A DNA stretch of 64,000 nucleotides from JBDSKH01 sp035556655 (lineage in GTDB: Bacteria; Actinomycetota; Actinomycetes; Actinomycetales; Microbacteriaceae): the NCBI GenBank assembly GCA_035556655.1, contig DATMFW010000033.1:62001-126000 (forward strand), read 5' to 3'. Made by a program: the position numbers and the translations under genes. This document shows, in pieces, positions 8,461-17,261 of this stretch. The notes beneath the pieces were generated by a model. That model was not told the origin of the DNA. It searched no databases and saw nothing but the letters and a program-made list of their open reading frames with translations. Each line of letters opens with the position of its first letter. Positions within the stretch are counted from its first letter, which is position 1.

Positions 8461-11400
8461 GTGAGCACCCGTGTGCGCGCCGGGGCAACGGCGGCGAAGG
8501 CCCTCGTCGCCGTGCTGTTCGCGGCGCTGGTCGTCGTCGGGTTCCCGGTCCCCGCCGCCCACGCAGCCGCCGGCATCGACTTGACGCTGACGGTGACGAC
8601 GAAGGCCGGCTCGGGCATCGCGGGGCTCAACGTGTACGCCTACGAGGTGCGCCACCACACGATCGTGGGCGACGGAGTCCGTGCCGCCTACGTCGGCGGC
8701 AACAAGACCTACACGGTCAGCCTCGACACCGCGAAGGACTACACGTTCTATTTCGACGCACCCGGCGCCACGACCACCGCGTTCGATCAGTACTGGGGCG
8801 GCAGCACGTGGCCGGAGGAGGCACGGGTCTGGGACTGGGACGACCCCGGCCTCAACGGCAGGCTCACGCTGAATATCGCACTGGCCACCAACTCGACGAT
8901 CACCGGCAAGGTCACCGGATCCTCCGGCAAGGCCCTCTCCGGCATCTCGGTGTACCCGTGGCGCTTCGACGGCAACGGCTGGTTCCGGCTGGCGAACGCC
9001 GTCGCGACCACCAGCTCGACGGGCGTCTACACGATGCGCAACCTCGAACCGGGCAGCTACCGCCTCGAGTTCTCGCCCCCCAACACGACGGGGTACCTGA
9101 GGGAGTACTCCGGCAACACCACGCTGCGTGACGCGGCCGCGCCGGTCATCGTCGGGCTCGGCGCGACCGTCACCTCGAATGCGGCCCTGACCACGGGCGG
9201 CAGCCTGAGTGGCACGGTGAAGATCTTCAACGACGACATCCTGTACTCGCCGTACGGCATCACGGCATTCGCCTTCCGGGTGATCCCGTCGGGACCCGAC
9301 GCCGGGAAGATCGACACCGAGATCGCCTATGCCGGCAAGCCCACCGGTCGCGACGGCAAGTGGACGGTGAACGGACTGCCCGCCGGGGCGTACAAGATCA
9401 AGCTCTACGACACCGCGGCCAGCGAGTTCGTCGACAAATGGGTCGGCAGCACGGCGATGAATCCCGCGGGATCCGACACCGTCGCCGGCGCCGTTGCGTA
9501 CTCCGTGCAGGTCGGCAAGACGACCGTGACCACCGGAAGCCCGCGCCTGGACTACTACGACACCCTCGCCAGCACCACGATGGAGCTGAACGTCCAGGAT
9601 GCCGCCGGCGCACCGCTCGGTGACGACTCGGTGGTCTACATCGAGTCCATGAGCGGAGAGGACTTCTTCTTCCAGTCGACCGCCGACTTCGGCCTGCGCG
9701 GGGGGAACCTCAAGCTGCTCTTCATGCCCGAAGGCGACTACAAGGTGTGGATCGACCCCGACGACGCGATCAGTCAGCCCTTCATCGGGACCCGGAGCAT
9801 CGCCGCCGGATCCGCCTCCAACACCTGGAACATCCCCCTCGCCCCCCTCTCGCCCTTCTCCTACTCCGTGCCGGCGACCGAGACGCACTCCTCGACCGCG
9901 GTCGGCTCGCTCATCACCGTGAACCGCGGAAAGACCACGCTGGACGACGGTGTGTCGCCCGACAGCAACGTCGAGTACACGTATCTCTGGTTGCGGGACG
10001 GCAACCCGATCTTCGGCTCGCAGTCGCGGACCACATCGAGCTACACCACGACCGGCGCCGACCTCGGACACCAGGTGAGCGTCATCGTCCGTGCCGAGGC
10101 GTTCGGCTACCCGCCGGTGTTCACGGCCCTCGACGTCGTGGTACCGACCATGGCGCCGGCACCGCAGAGCGTCGCCGGCGATCCGCCCACCGTGAGCGCT
10201 CCCGCGGCGGCGGTTCCCGGCTCGACCCTCACCGCTCGGCCCGGCACCTGGAACACCGCGGGACTGACATTCGCCTATCGGTGGCTGCGCGACGGGGTCG
10301 AGATCCCCGGGGCGACGGCCCGTACCTACAAGACCGTCCTCGCCGACGCCGGCCATGAGATCGGATTCGAGATCACCGCCTCGAAACCGGGCTACGCGAC
10401 CGGGGCGGCCGTCGCATCCGCCGCGGCGGTGCCGATCGGCACGCTGGCCGCGCCCCGGCAGACGAAGGCGGCGAAGTTCACCGTGACCGCCGTCGCGGGA
10501 GGCGTGAAGGTCGTCGCCTCCCCCGGGACCTGGTCGCCGGCGCCGAGCTCGTACGGCTACGCGTGGAAGGTCGGCGGGGTGGACGTCGGCACCTCCTCCT
10601 CGACCCTGCTCTGCGTCGTCGAGGGCACCCCCGCCTGCGAGAACTCGGGGCTCGCGATCGAGGTCACGATCACCGCACATCGCCCCGGGTACGCCGACGG
10701 TGCCCGGAACGTCGTGGTGCGGAAGGGCACGCGGGTGCCGACGACCCACTCGGCCGGCTTCGTGTACGACTCCACCGCCGGCGGCCACCCGACGATCGGG
10801 GCGAACACCGACCCCGCGCAACTGGGTCATGTGCTGAGGGTCACGGACCCGGTCTACGGCTACCCCGCCGATCGCCCCGGCGCGCAGTCGCGCAGCTACC
10901 TCTGGCAGCGCCTGGTCGGATCGAAGTGGACGACGATCTCCAAGGCCACGAAGGCGACCTACGTGCCGGTCGCGGCCGATGTCAACCGGCAGCTGCGGGT
11001 GCGCGTGATCACCACCTCCGGCCTGTACCCCTCGGTGACCCAGTACCTCCTCGCGGGCACGGGCAAGACCCGGCTCGACCTGCTGAACGGCGCGGCACCG
11101 GCGGTCGCCGTGCAGGGCACCGCCCTGGCCGGGACCACCAAGAAGGCGCTGATCACCGGCGCCTGGCCGGTGTCGGGGGTCACCCAGAAGTACCAGTGGT
11201 ACGTGTGCTCGACCGGCTGCACCGACCCGTCGCCGACCTGGACGCCGATCAGCAAGGCGACCTCGGCGACGTTCGTGCCCGGCGCGGCGTACAACGACCG
11301 GTACCTCTCGGTCGCCGTCACCGGCAGCAAGAGCGGATACGCGTCGCGGAGCGTGCGGTCGGAGGCGTTCGCGATCTCCAGCGACGCCGACCCCGACGCC

Positions 11401-13053
11401 ATCACGGCGTTCACCGACCCGACATTCGCCTCGGGGGTGTATTCCGGACAGGCGGTGGTCGGCAAGGCACTGACGGTGAAGCCGGTAGTGCTCGATCGGA
11501 CGGCGGGCGTGACGCGACAGTACTCCTGGACGCTCTGCGACGCCGCCGACTGCAGCGGCGTCAAGAACGCCGCGGGCGTCACCACCAAGCCCAGCATCGT
11601 CCCCGACGGCATGTGGCTCGTCGCCGGCGAGCCGCGCTGGCTCCGGGTCGAGGAGCAGGTGTCGCTCGGTGGTGTGCCGATGCTCTGGCCGACGAGCACG
11701 ACGCTGCCGCTCGTCGCGGGCACGTGGGCCCCGACGAAGCCCGCGAGCCTGTCGGCGTCGACGACGATCGCGCCGGGCACGACCACCTGGACGCTCCGCG
11801 CCGCGACCTGGCCGGCGGCGACGTACAACACTGTCGCGACCTGGTACGTGGGGACGACGGCATGGAGCAACGACACGACGTTCGCGCGGGCCCCCGGAAG
11901 CGAGCCGGTGTACGTCGAGGTCGTGACCACGCGCACCGGCTACCTGCCGGTGAAGAGCGTCCTCGTCGCACGCAAGGGGGTGCTGGCCGCCCAGCCGAAG
12001 GCGATCAGCGGAGCGCGCTACGGCGATACCCTGACCGCCCCCGCCGTCACGATCCCGGTCGCCGCGGGGTCCAAGATCGCCTACCAGTGGTACTCGGGCA
12101 CCAAGGCGATCAAGAAGCAGACCAAGGCCACGCTGACACCGGGGACGGCCTACATCGGCAAGGCGCTCAAGGTGAAGATCACGGTGACCTCGCCGTACTA
12201 CGCCACGGCGTCCTACTACTCCACCCCCGTCACCCTGGGCAGTCACCTGGCCGCCACGGGCGCGCCGGTCATCGTCAGTCCCCCGGCCGGCGCCGCGCCG
12301 GGCGCCAAGCTGACCGCGAACCTGACCGGCTTCGGACCGGGCCTGAGCTACAGCTACCTCTGGGAGCGCAGCGCCGACGCAGGGACCACCTGGGCGAAGA
12401 CCGGCACCGCGTCGAGCTACACGGTGCTGACGAGCGATGTGACCAAGCAGCTCCGGCTGCGGGTGGTCGCCAAGCGCACCGGGTGGACCGCCACGGCGTG
12501 GATCGCATCCGCCCCGGTGACGGTCGGGTATGGGCCGGCGCTCGCGCTGACCGCACCGTTCGAACTCAGCACCCCGGCGAAGGTGGACGTCCCCCTCGTG
12601 GCATCGACCGCGTGGAACACCACTGGGTACGCCCTGACCTACAGCTGGACCCGCAATGGCGTGGCGATCCCGGGCGCGACCGGAGCGGCGGTGACGCCCA
12701 CCGCATCCTGGCAGGGCGACCTGCTGCAGGCGCACGTGACGGCCACGAAGGCGGGATACCTGCCGGTGACGGTCTCCTCGGACACCGTGGTCGTCGGTGC
12801 CGGGAACCCGCCGAGCGCGACGGTCACCATCGCCCGCAGCGGCACGGTGCTGACGGCGACCCCGGCCTGGAACGTCGGAGGAGTCACCTTCGGATACGAG
12901 TGGACGGCGTCGACCGCGCCGGGCGTGGTCGCCGGTACCGGCGTCGCGTTCGACATCGCCGCGTATCCGACCGGCACGACCCTCACCGTCACGATCCAGG
13001 GAACCAGCCCCGGGTACTCCGCGGTGACGGTGGTGAAGACCTACAAGAAGTAG
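8461..13053 (+). CDS. Very large secreted protein with carboxypeptidase-regulatory-like and Ig-like repeats
   Basis: 1530 residues from GTG 8461, chosen because GGGGGGAGA ends seven bases before it; an in-frame GTG at 8422 has no ribosome site. A Sec signal peptide spans about 1-36 (ALVAVLFAALVVVGFPVPAAHA). The first third has beta-sandwich CarboxypepD_reg-like segments (for example SITGKV-like and LEPGSYRLEF). From about residue 465 there are some eleven modules of about 80 residues with the pattern YxWxRDGxxIxGAT...Y...D.G..I.V.VTA.KPGYA; some carry Cys pairs (YVCSTGC, CDAADC). There is no LPXTG, membrane tail or enzyme domain, so it is probably released or held non-covalently. Adhesion or a structural surface role is an inference. 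The gene appears monocistronic. Confidence 0.85.
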   Translation: MSTRVRAGATAAKALVAVLFAALVVVGFPVPAAHAAAGIDLTLTVTTKAGSGIAGLNVYAYEVRHHTIVGDGVRAAYVGGNKTYTVSLDTAKDYTFYFDAPGATTTAFDQYWGGSTWPEEARVWDWDDPGLNGRLTLNIALATNSTITGKVTGSSGKALSGISVYPWRFDGNGWFRLANAVATTSSTGVYTMRNLEPGSYRLEFSPPNTTGYLREYSGNTTLRDAAAPVIVGLGATVTSNAALTTGGSLSGTVKIFNDDILYSPYGITAFAFRVIPSGPDAGKIDTEIAYAGKPTGRDGKWTVNGLPAGAYKIKLYDTAASEFVDKWVGSTAMNPAGSDTVAGAVAYSVQVGKTTVTTGSPRLDYYDTLASTTMELNVQDAAGAPLGDDSVVYIESMSGEDFFFQSTADFGLRGGNLKLLFMPEGDYKVWIDPDDAISQPFIGTRSIAAGSASNTWNIPLAPLSPFSYSVPATETHSSTAVGSLITVNRGKTTLDDGVSPDSNVEYTYLWLRDGNPIFGSQSRTTSSYTTTGADLGHQVSVIVRAEAFGYPPVFTALDVVVPTMAPAPQSVAGDPPTVSAPAAAVPGSTLTARPGTWNTAGLTFAYRWLRDGVEIPGATARTYKTVLADAGHEIGFEITASKPGYATGAAVASAAAVPIGTLAAPRQTKAAKFTVTAVAGGVKVVASPGTWSPAPSSYGYAWKVGGVDVGTSSSTLLCVVEGTPACENSGLAIEVTITAHRPGYADGARNVVVRKGTRVPTTHSAGFVYDSTAGGHPTIGANTDPAQLGHVLRVTDPVYGYPADRPGAQSRSYLWQRLVGSKWTTISKATKATYVPVAADVNRQLRVRVITTSGLYPSVTQYLLAGTGKTRLDLLNGAAPAVAVQGTALAGTTKKALITGAWPVSGVTQKYQWYVCSTGCTDPSPTWTPISKATSATFVPGAAYNDRYLSVAVTGSKSGYASRSVRSEAFAISSDADPDAITAFTDPTFASGVYSGQAVVGKALTVKPVVLDRTAGVTRQYSWTLCDAADCSGVKNAAGVTTKPSIVPDGMWLVAGEPRWLRVEEQVSLGGVPMLWPTSTTLPLVAGTWAPTKPASLSASTTIAPGTTTWTLRAATWPAATYNTVATWYVGTTAWSNDTTFARAPGSEPVYVEVVTTRTGYLPVKSVLVARKGVLAAQPKAISGARYGDTLTAPAVTIPVAAGSKIAYQWYSGTKAIKKQTKATLTPGTAYIGKALKVKITVTSPYYATASYYSTPVTLGSHLAATGAPVIVSPPAGAAPGAKLTANLTGFGPGLSYSYLWERSADAGTTWAKTGTASSYTVLTSDVTKQLRLRVVAKRTGWTATAWIASAPVTVGYGPALALTAPFELSTPAKVDVPLVASTAWNTTGYALTYSWTRNGVAIPGATGAAVTPTASWQGDLLQAHVTATKAGYLPVTVSSDTVVVGAGNPPSATVTIARSGTVLTATPAWNVGGVTFGYEWTASTAPGVVAGTGVAFDIAAYPTGTTLTVTIQGTSPGYSAVTVVKTYKK

Positions 13054-13056
13054 GGT
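13051..13056 (+). promoter_or_regulatory. Candidate -10 for leaderless kynA
   Basis: TAGGGT begins with the stop codon of the repeat protein and ends six bases before the kynA ATG at 13063. This suggests kynA has its own leaderless promoter despite the nine-base gap. Confidence 0.45.
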
Positions 13057-13062
13057 CGCCGC

Positions 13063-13890
13063 ATGACCACGGAACCCCTGCTCGACTCCGGGCAGCTCAA
13101 CTACGGCTCGTACCTGCACCTCGACGAACTGCTGAACGCCCAGCATCCGGCGAGTTCGCCGGCGCACCACGACGAGCTGCTGTTCATCGTGCAGCACCAG
13201 ACCACCGAACTCTGGCTGAAGCTGATGATCCACGAGCTGCGATCGGCCTGCGAGCGGTTCGCCGCCGACGACCCCGCCACCGCCCTGAAGCGCCTGGCGC
13301 GGGTGAAGCACATCCAGGACACCATGACCCAGCAGTGGTCGGTGCTGGCGACCCTGACCCCCTCCGAGTACTCCGAGTTCCGCGGGACGCTCGGCACGTC
13401 GTCGGGGTTCCAGTCCTACCAGTACCGGGTGCTGGAGTTCTTGCTGGGCAACAAGAACGCCGGCCTGCTGCAGGTCTTCGACAAGCAGCCCGCCGCGCAT
13501 GCCGCGGTGAAGGAGGCCCTGGAATCCCCCACCCTGTACGACCAGTTCCTGCGCTGGGCGGCACGGCACGGTCTCGCGGTCCCGCGCGAGATCCTCGACC
13601 GCGACGTCACCCAGCCCTACCGGCTGAATGAGGCCCTGATCGACGTCTTCGCGGGCGTCTATGACAACCCCGACGAGCACTGGGCGATCTACGAGACCTG
13701 CGAAGAGCTCGTCGACCTGGAGGACAACTTCCAGCTCTGGCGCTTCCGTCACCTCCGCACCGTGCAGCGCACCATCGGCATGGGCACCGGTACGGGTGGC
13801 TCTGCCGGGGTGAAGTTCCTGGAGCGCGCGCTGTCGATCACGTTCTTCCCCGAGCTGTTCGAGGTGCGGACCCGCATCTCCGCGCTGTGA
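13063..13890 (+). CDS. kynA: Tryptophan 2,3-dioxygenase
   Basis: 275 residues, the normal bacterial length. This heme enzyme opens the indole ring of L-tryptophan to N-formylkynurenine, the first step of the kynurenine pathway in the cytoplasm. Family signatures are plain: LNYGSYLHLDELL at the N-terminus, FIVQHQTTELWLKL with active-site His45, SGFQSYQYRVLEFLLGNKN, and FRHLRTVQRTIG with the probable heme-ligating His230 followed by the GMGTGTGGSAG loop that closes over substrate. It overlaps the amidohydrolase gene by four bases (GTGA). No kynureninase or kynurenine formamidase of the standard type is in the window. Confidence 0.96.
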   Translation: MTTEPLLDSGQLNYGSYLHLDELLNAQHPASSPAHHDELLFIVQHQTTELWLKLMIHELRSACERFAADDPATALKRLARVKHIQDTMTQQWSVLATLTPSEYSEFRGTLGTSSGFQSYQYRVLEFLLGNKNAGLLQVFDKQPAAHAAVKEALESPTLYDQFLRWAARHGLAVPREILDRDVTQPYRLNEALIDVFAGVYDNPDEHWAIYETCEELVDLEDNFQLWRFRHLRTVQRTIGMGTGTGGSAGVKFLERALSITFFPELFEVRTRISAL

Positions 13891-14576
13891 GCACCGACTT
13901 CCACGTCCACCTCGAGCTCGTCGATCCCGCCCTGGTCGCCGCGGGCGGGCTGACCCGGGTCGTCGACCTCGGCTCCTCCCGGGCGATCGAGGTGCCCGGA
14001 GTCGAGGTGCTCAGGGCGGGGCGGATGCTGACCGCGCCGGGAGGGTACCCGAGCGATCGCGCGTGGGCCGCATCCGGGCTGTTCCGCGAGGTCGCGGACG
14101 GCGAGGCGGATGCGGCGGTCTCCGAGCAGGTCGCCGCCGGCGCCGCGCTCATCAAGATCGCCCTCAACGCCGAGGCCGGGCCGGTCTTCTCCGACGCGAT
14201 GCTGGATGCGGTGGTCGCCTCCGCCCGCACGGCCGGGCTACCGGTGGTCGCCCACGTCGAGGGCGCCGGCCAGGCCGCACGCGCCGCCGCCGCGGGGGTG
14301 GATGTGTTCGCCCACGCCCCCTGGAGCGAACGCCTCGATGATGCGCTGATCTCCCGGCTGGCGACGCGCGTCACGTGGATCAGCACACTCCGCATCCATC
14401 GGGGGCCCGACCGCGAGCGCGCGATCGACAACGTGCGGCGCTTCCACGCAGCGGGCGGGCGCATCCTCTACGGCACCGACATGGGCAACGGACCGGCGTC
14501 GGGCGGGGTCGAGCGGGACGAGCTGGACGCTCTCCGAGAAGCCGGTGTCGAATACCTAGAACTACTAGATACCTAG
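13887..14576 (+). CDS. Metal-dependent amidohydrolase-like protein coupled to kynA
   Basis: 229 residues from a GTG that overlaps the kynA stop. The N-terminus carries the amidohydrolase metal motif HxH (DFHVHLE, His6 and His8). Later come a lysine in the AALIKIAL strand, a histidine in VVAHVEGAGQA, HAPW, and a terminal aspartate in ILYGTDMGNG, in the usual order for a TIM-barrel amidohydrolase. At 229 residues it is shorter than most members (350-450) and seems to be a minimal barrel. Coupling to tryptophan dioxygenase suggests it hydrolyses N-formylkynurenine or a downstream amide in place of KynB; this is an inference. Its last codons overlap the direct repeats before the PadR gene. Confidence 0.78.
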   Translation: MSTDFHVHLELVDPALVAAGGLTRVVDLGSSRAIEVPGVEVLRAGRMLTAPGGYPSDRAWAASGLFREVADGEADAAVSEQVAAGAALIKIALNAEAGPVFSDAMLDAVVASARTAGLPVVAHVEGAGQAARAAAAGVDVFAHAPWSERLDDALISRLATRVTWISTLRIHRGPDRERAIDNVRRFHAAGGRILYGTDMGNGPASGGVERDELDALREAGVEYLELLDT

Positions 14577-14585
14577 AGCCGCAAG
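14552..14585 (+). repeat. Two 17-bp direct repeats, probable PadR operator
   Basis: ATACCTAGA begins two back-to-back 17-bp units (14552-14568 and 14569-14585), which end CTAG and CAAG; GTATAC follows. CTAG-AACTA-CTAG also forms an inverted repeat. The array overlaps the end of the amidohydrolase gene and the probable -35 region of the PadR promoter, so it is a good candidate autoregulatory operator. The repeat is seen directly; its role is inferred. Confidence 0.5.
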
Positions 14586-14588
14586 GTA

Positions 14589-14594
14589 TACGCT
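14589..14594 (+). promoter_or_regulatory. Candidate -10 for PadR operon
   Basis: TACGCT lies seven bases before GTG 14602, consistent with a leaderless transcript and directly downstream of the 17-bp repeats. Confidence 0.5.
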
Positions 14595-14601
14595 CACGGG
14601 C

Positions 14602-14949
14602 GTGAACATCGACAAGGACCTCGTCGCCGCGATGGCGACGCCCCTCGTCCTCGCGATCCTCGCCGAGGGCTCGAACTACGGGTACGCGATCCTCAAGCGC
14701 GTCCGCGAGCTGTCCGGGGGCGAGCTGCAGTGGACCGACGGAATGCTCTACCCGCTGCTGCACCGCCTCGAGCGGCTCGAGTTCATCCGCAGCGAGTGGG
14801 GCACCTCCGACACCGGACGCCCCCGCCGCTACTACGAGATCACGACCGCGGGCCGCGCCCAGCTCGCCGAACAGCGCCGCCAGTGGGCGGCCGCCACCCG
14901 CACCCTCGGCGGACTCTGGAACCTGACAGCACAGGGAGCAGGAGCATGA
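14602..14949 (+). CDS. PadR-family transcriptional regulator
   Basis: 115 residues from GTG. The winged helix has the PadR pattern PLVLAILAEGSNYGYAILKRVRELSGG, then WTDGMLYPLLHRLERLEFI (recognition helix) and RRYYEITTAGRAQLAEQRRQW (wing and dimerising helix). The short form (PadR-s2) usually represses its own operon, often one with a membrane protein or exporter. It overlaps the next gene by four bases (ATGA), the standard pairing of PadR with a permease-prefix (HAAS) protein. Operator candidates lie directly upstream. Confidence 0.93.
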   Translation: MNIDKDLVAAMATPLVLAILAEGSNYGYAILKRVRELSGGELQWTDGMLYPLLHRLERLEFIRSEWGTSDTGRPRRYYEITTAGRAQLAEQRRQWAAATRTLGGLWNLTAQGAGA

Positions 14950-16316
14950 CCATGAACGACCTCGACACCCGGATCGGCGAATGGCGCACCGCTGTGCTCC
15001 GCAGCCGCAGCGTCGACGCGGCCGATGCCGACGAGCTCGAAGAGCACCTGCGTGAGCAGATCGCCGACCTGCAGACCGCCGGCCTCAGCAGCAGCGAGGC
15101 CTTCCTCATCGCCGTCGGGCGGCTCGGCGAGGTCGACGCCGTCAGCGCCGAGTTCGCGCGCGAGCACAGCGACCGGCTGTGGAAGCAGCTCGCCATCGCG
15201 CGACCCGCCGAGGGCGGGCGGCGCTCGTTCGTGACGATGCTCGGGTTCGCGGCTCTGGCCGTCGTCGCCATCCAGGTGGCACGGCTGCTCGCCACGACCT
15301 CCGACGGCAGCGCCAGCCAGGTGTTCGGGGACCCGACCGGCGGGTGGTTCCTGCGCAATCTCGGCCTGTTCGTGCTGCCGGTGCTGGCCGGCTACCTGGC
15401 GGTGCTGCGGCGGATGCCGTGGCCGCGCATCGCGGGGATCGCCGGCCTCGTCGCCGTGGTCACCATCGTCATCAACCTCTTCCCGTACGTCCCCGGATCC
15501 TCCAGCGAGACGCTCGTCGGACTGCACCTGCCCGCGCTGCTGTGGTTCGTGGTCGGCGCCGTCTACGTCGCCGGCGAGCTGCGCTCGTCCGCCCGGCGCA
15601 TGGACTTCATCCGATTCACCGGCGAGTGGGCGATCTACTACACGCTCATCGTGCTCGGCGGCGGCGTGCTGACGGTGCTCACCGTGCAGGTGCTGGCACC
15701 GATCGCCCCGGAGGCGATCGGCGAGGTGCTGACCTGGGTGATCCCCTCGGGCGGCGCCGCGGGAGTCGTCGTCGCGGCATGGCTCGTCGAGGCCAAGAAG
15801 AGCGTCGTGGAGAACCTCGCACCCGTGCTGACCGCGATCTTCACGCCGCTGTTCGCCGTCATGCTGCTGGTATCGGCCGCCGGTTACCTGATCGCCGGCA
15901 TCGGGCGGCGATTCGACCGCGAACTGGTGAGCGTCTTCGACGTCATGATGCTCGTGGTGGTCGCCCTCGTGGTCTACGGGATCTCCGCGCGCGGGACCGG
16001 ACGCGGTACGCGCACCATGGACGTCATCCGGCTCGCCGCCGTGATCGCGGCGATCGTGCTCGACCTGCTCGTGCTGGTGTCGATGTTCCTGCGCATCGGC
16101 GATCTCGGAGTCACCCCCAACCGCGTCGCCGCCCTCGGCCTGAACCTGGTGCTGCTGGTCAACCTCGCCGGCTGCGCCTGGCTCGGCGTGAGGCAGCTGG
16201 CCACCGGCGGCTCCGGAGTGCGACTGGAGCGGTGGCAGACGTCGTACCTGCCGGTCTTCGCCGGCTGGTTGCTGCTCGTCGTCGTCGCGATCCCTCCCCT
16301 GTTCTCGTTCGCCTGA
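14946..16316 (+). CDS. Multi-pass membrane protein with N-terminal permease-prefix (HAAS-like) domain
   Basis: 456 residues. The first ~85 residues form a soluble helical domain (RIGEWRTAVL...DADELEEHLREQIADLQTAGLSS) typical of the 'permease prefix domain 1' seen next to PadR regulators. About ten hydrophobic segments follow, from FVTMLGFAALAVVAIQVARLL to YLPVFAGWLLLVVVAIPPLF. No ATPase or transporter motif is recognisable. In this family the prefix domain is thought to relay an envelope or ligand state to PadR; here that is inferred from the overlap with the regulator gene. Confidence 0.8.
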   Translation: MTMNDLDTRIGEWRTAVLRSRSVDAADADELEEHLREQIADLQTAGLSSSEAFLIAVGRLGEVDAVSAEFAREHSDRLWKQLAIARPAEGGRRSFVTMLGFAALAVVAIQVARLLATTSDGSASQVFGDPTGGWFLRNLGLFVLPVLAGYLAVLRRMPWPRIAGIAGLVAVVTIVINLFPYVPGSSSETLVGLHLPALLWFVVGAVYVAGELRSSARRMDFIRFTGEWAIYYTLIVLGGGVLTVLTVQVLAPIAPEAIGEVLTWVIPSGGAAGVVVAAWLVEAKKSVVENLAPVLTAIFTPLFAVMLLVSAAGYLIAGIGRRFDRELVSVFDVMMLVVVALVVYGISARGTGRGTRTMDVIRLAAVIAAIVLDLLVLVSMFLRIGDLGVTPNRVAALGLNLVLLVNLAGCAWLGVRQLATGGSGVRLERWQTSYLPVFAGWLLLVVVAIPPLFSFA

Positions 16317-16323
16317 GGGGGTC

Positions 16324-16329
16324 TAGCCT
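16324..16329 (+). promoter_or_regulatory. Candidate -10 for leaderless HdeD-like gene
   Basis: TAGCCT ends six bases before ATG 16336, giving an expected start of transcription at the start codon. It lies 8 bases after the stop of the preceding gene, in a 19-base gap. Confidence 0.45.
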
Positions 16330-16335
16330 GACGGC

Positions 16336-16926
16336 ATGACCGACTCCGCCGTCTCGTCTCCGCTCACCTCGTTCGCGAAGGGCCTGTGGTGGCTCGTGCT
16401 GCTGCGCGGCGTCCTCGCCATCGTGTTCGGCATCATCGCGCTGCTGGCGCCGGGCGCCGCACTGACCGCCGTCGCCATCGTCTACGGGGCGTACGCGCTC
16501 GTCGACGGGCTCGCCGCGATCGTGCATGCCCTGCAGTCGCGTGGCACCAACCCGCGCTGGGGCTGGATGCTGGGCGCCGGCATCGTGTCGGTGCTGGCCG
16601 GCCTCGCGGCGCTCATCCTCCCGGGTCTGGTCGGGGCTCTCGGCGGGCTGGTCGTACTCTGGACGATCGCGATCTGGGCCGTCGTCTCGGGTGTCATGGC
16701 GCTGCGCTCCGCGGGCGGATCCGCTGGACGCGCCCGCACCTGGGCGATCGTGGCCGGCGTGCTCAGCCTGCTGTTCGGGGTGGTGCTCGCGGTCGCGATC
16801 CTGGTGAACCCCGGCGCGACCCTGCTGAGCCTGATCTGGACGGCCGGCGTCTGGGCCGTCATCTTCGGGGTGCTGCTCGTGGTCACGGCGTTCACGGTGC
16901 GCCGTGCCGTGGCGACGGCGGCGTGA
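16336..16926 (+). CDS. HdeD-family (DUF308) membrane protein
   Basis: 196 residues with six membrane helices in the three-fold repeated pattern of the HdeD/DUF308 family: LRGVLAIVFGIIALLAPGAAL, YALVDGLAAIVHAL, WMLGAGIVSVLAGLAALILPG, LVVLWTIAIWAVVSGVMALR, WAIVAGVLSLLFGVVLAVAIL and a last helix VWAVIFGVLLVVTAF. Enterobacterial HdeD aids acid resistance at high cell density; in actinobacteria the role is not established. It is coupled by a one-base overlap (TGATG) to the small gene downstream. Confidence 0.85.
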   Translation: MTDSAVSSPLTSFAKGLWWLVLLRGVLAIVFGIIALLAPGAALTAVAIVYGAYALVDGLAAIVHALQSRGTNPRWGWMLGAGIVSVLAGLAALILPGLVGALGGLVVLWTIAIWAVVSGVMALRSAGGSAGRARTWAIVAGVLSLLFGVVLAVAILVNPGATLLSLIWTAGVWAVIFGVLLVVTAFTVRRAVATAA

Positions 16927-17261
16927 TGACTTTCGACCCAGAGGAGGCGCGGCGGCGTGTCCTGCCGGCGCAGCAGGAGAAGATCGCGGCGCATCAGCGC
17001 ATGATGGACGAGCTGGACGCCGCGATCGGCCCAGCGCTGGATGCCATCGCCCGCAACGACTACGCCGACGGCGGCACCATCCAGTACGAGGACATCGACT
17101 TCGCCGATGTCCGGAACAGGGGTGTCACCGACCGCGTCCAGCGGGTGGCCCGGATCATCGGCGAGTACGCGTACGATTCGGACGGCCCGCGCGTCCAGGG
17201 GGATGAACACGCGACCGGCCTTCATCGCGCTGCCGGGCCTGCGTTCTCGGGGTGGATCTGA
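16926..17261 (+). CDS. Small hypothetical protein running into the tRNA-Ala gene
   Basis: 111 residues starting at an ATG that overlaps the HdeD-like stop. It is soluble and helical at first (EEARRRVLPAQQEKIAAHQRMMDELDAAIGPALDAI), then has a DGGTIQYEDIDFADVRNRGVTDRV segment. The last ~20 residues (HATGLHRAAGPAFSGWI) look unselected, and the frame ends nine bases inside the tRNA-Ala gene on the other strand. The original stop may have been lost and the frame extended into the tRNA. No family is recognised. Confidence 0.5.
   Translation: MTFDPEEARRRVLPAQQEKIAAHQRMMDELDAAIGPALDAIARNDYADGGTIQYEDIDFADVRNRGVTDRVQRVARIIGEYAYDSDGPRVQGDEHATGLHRAAGPAFSGWI

Noticed and set aside
8431..13752. Long open frame (about 1770 codons) antisense to the repeat protein and kynA
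   Set aside because: High-GC antisense frames without stops are expected here; composition is Arg/Gly-rich and has no domain or start signal.
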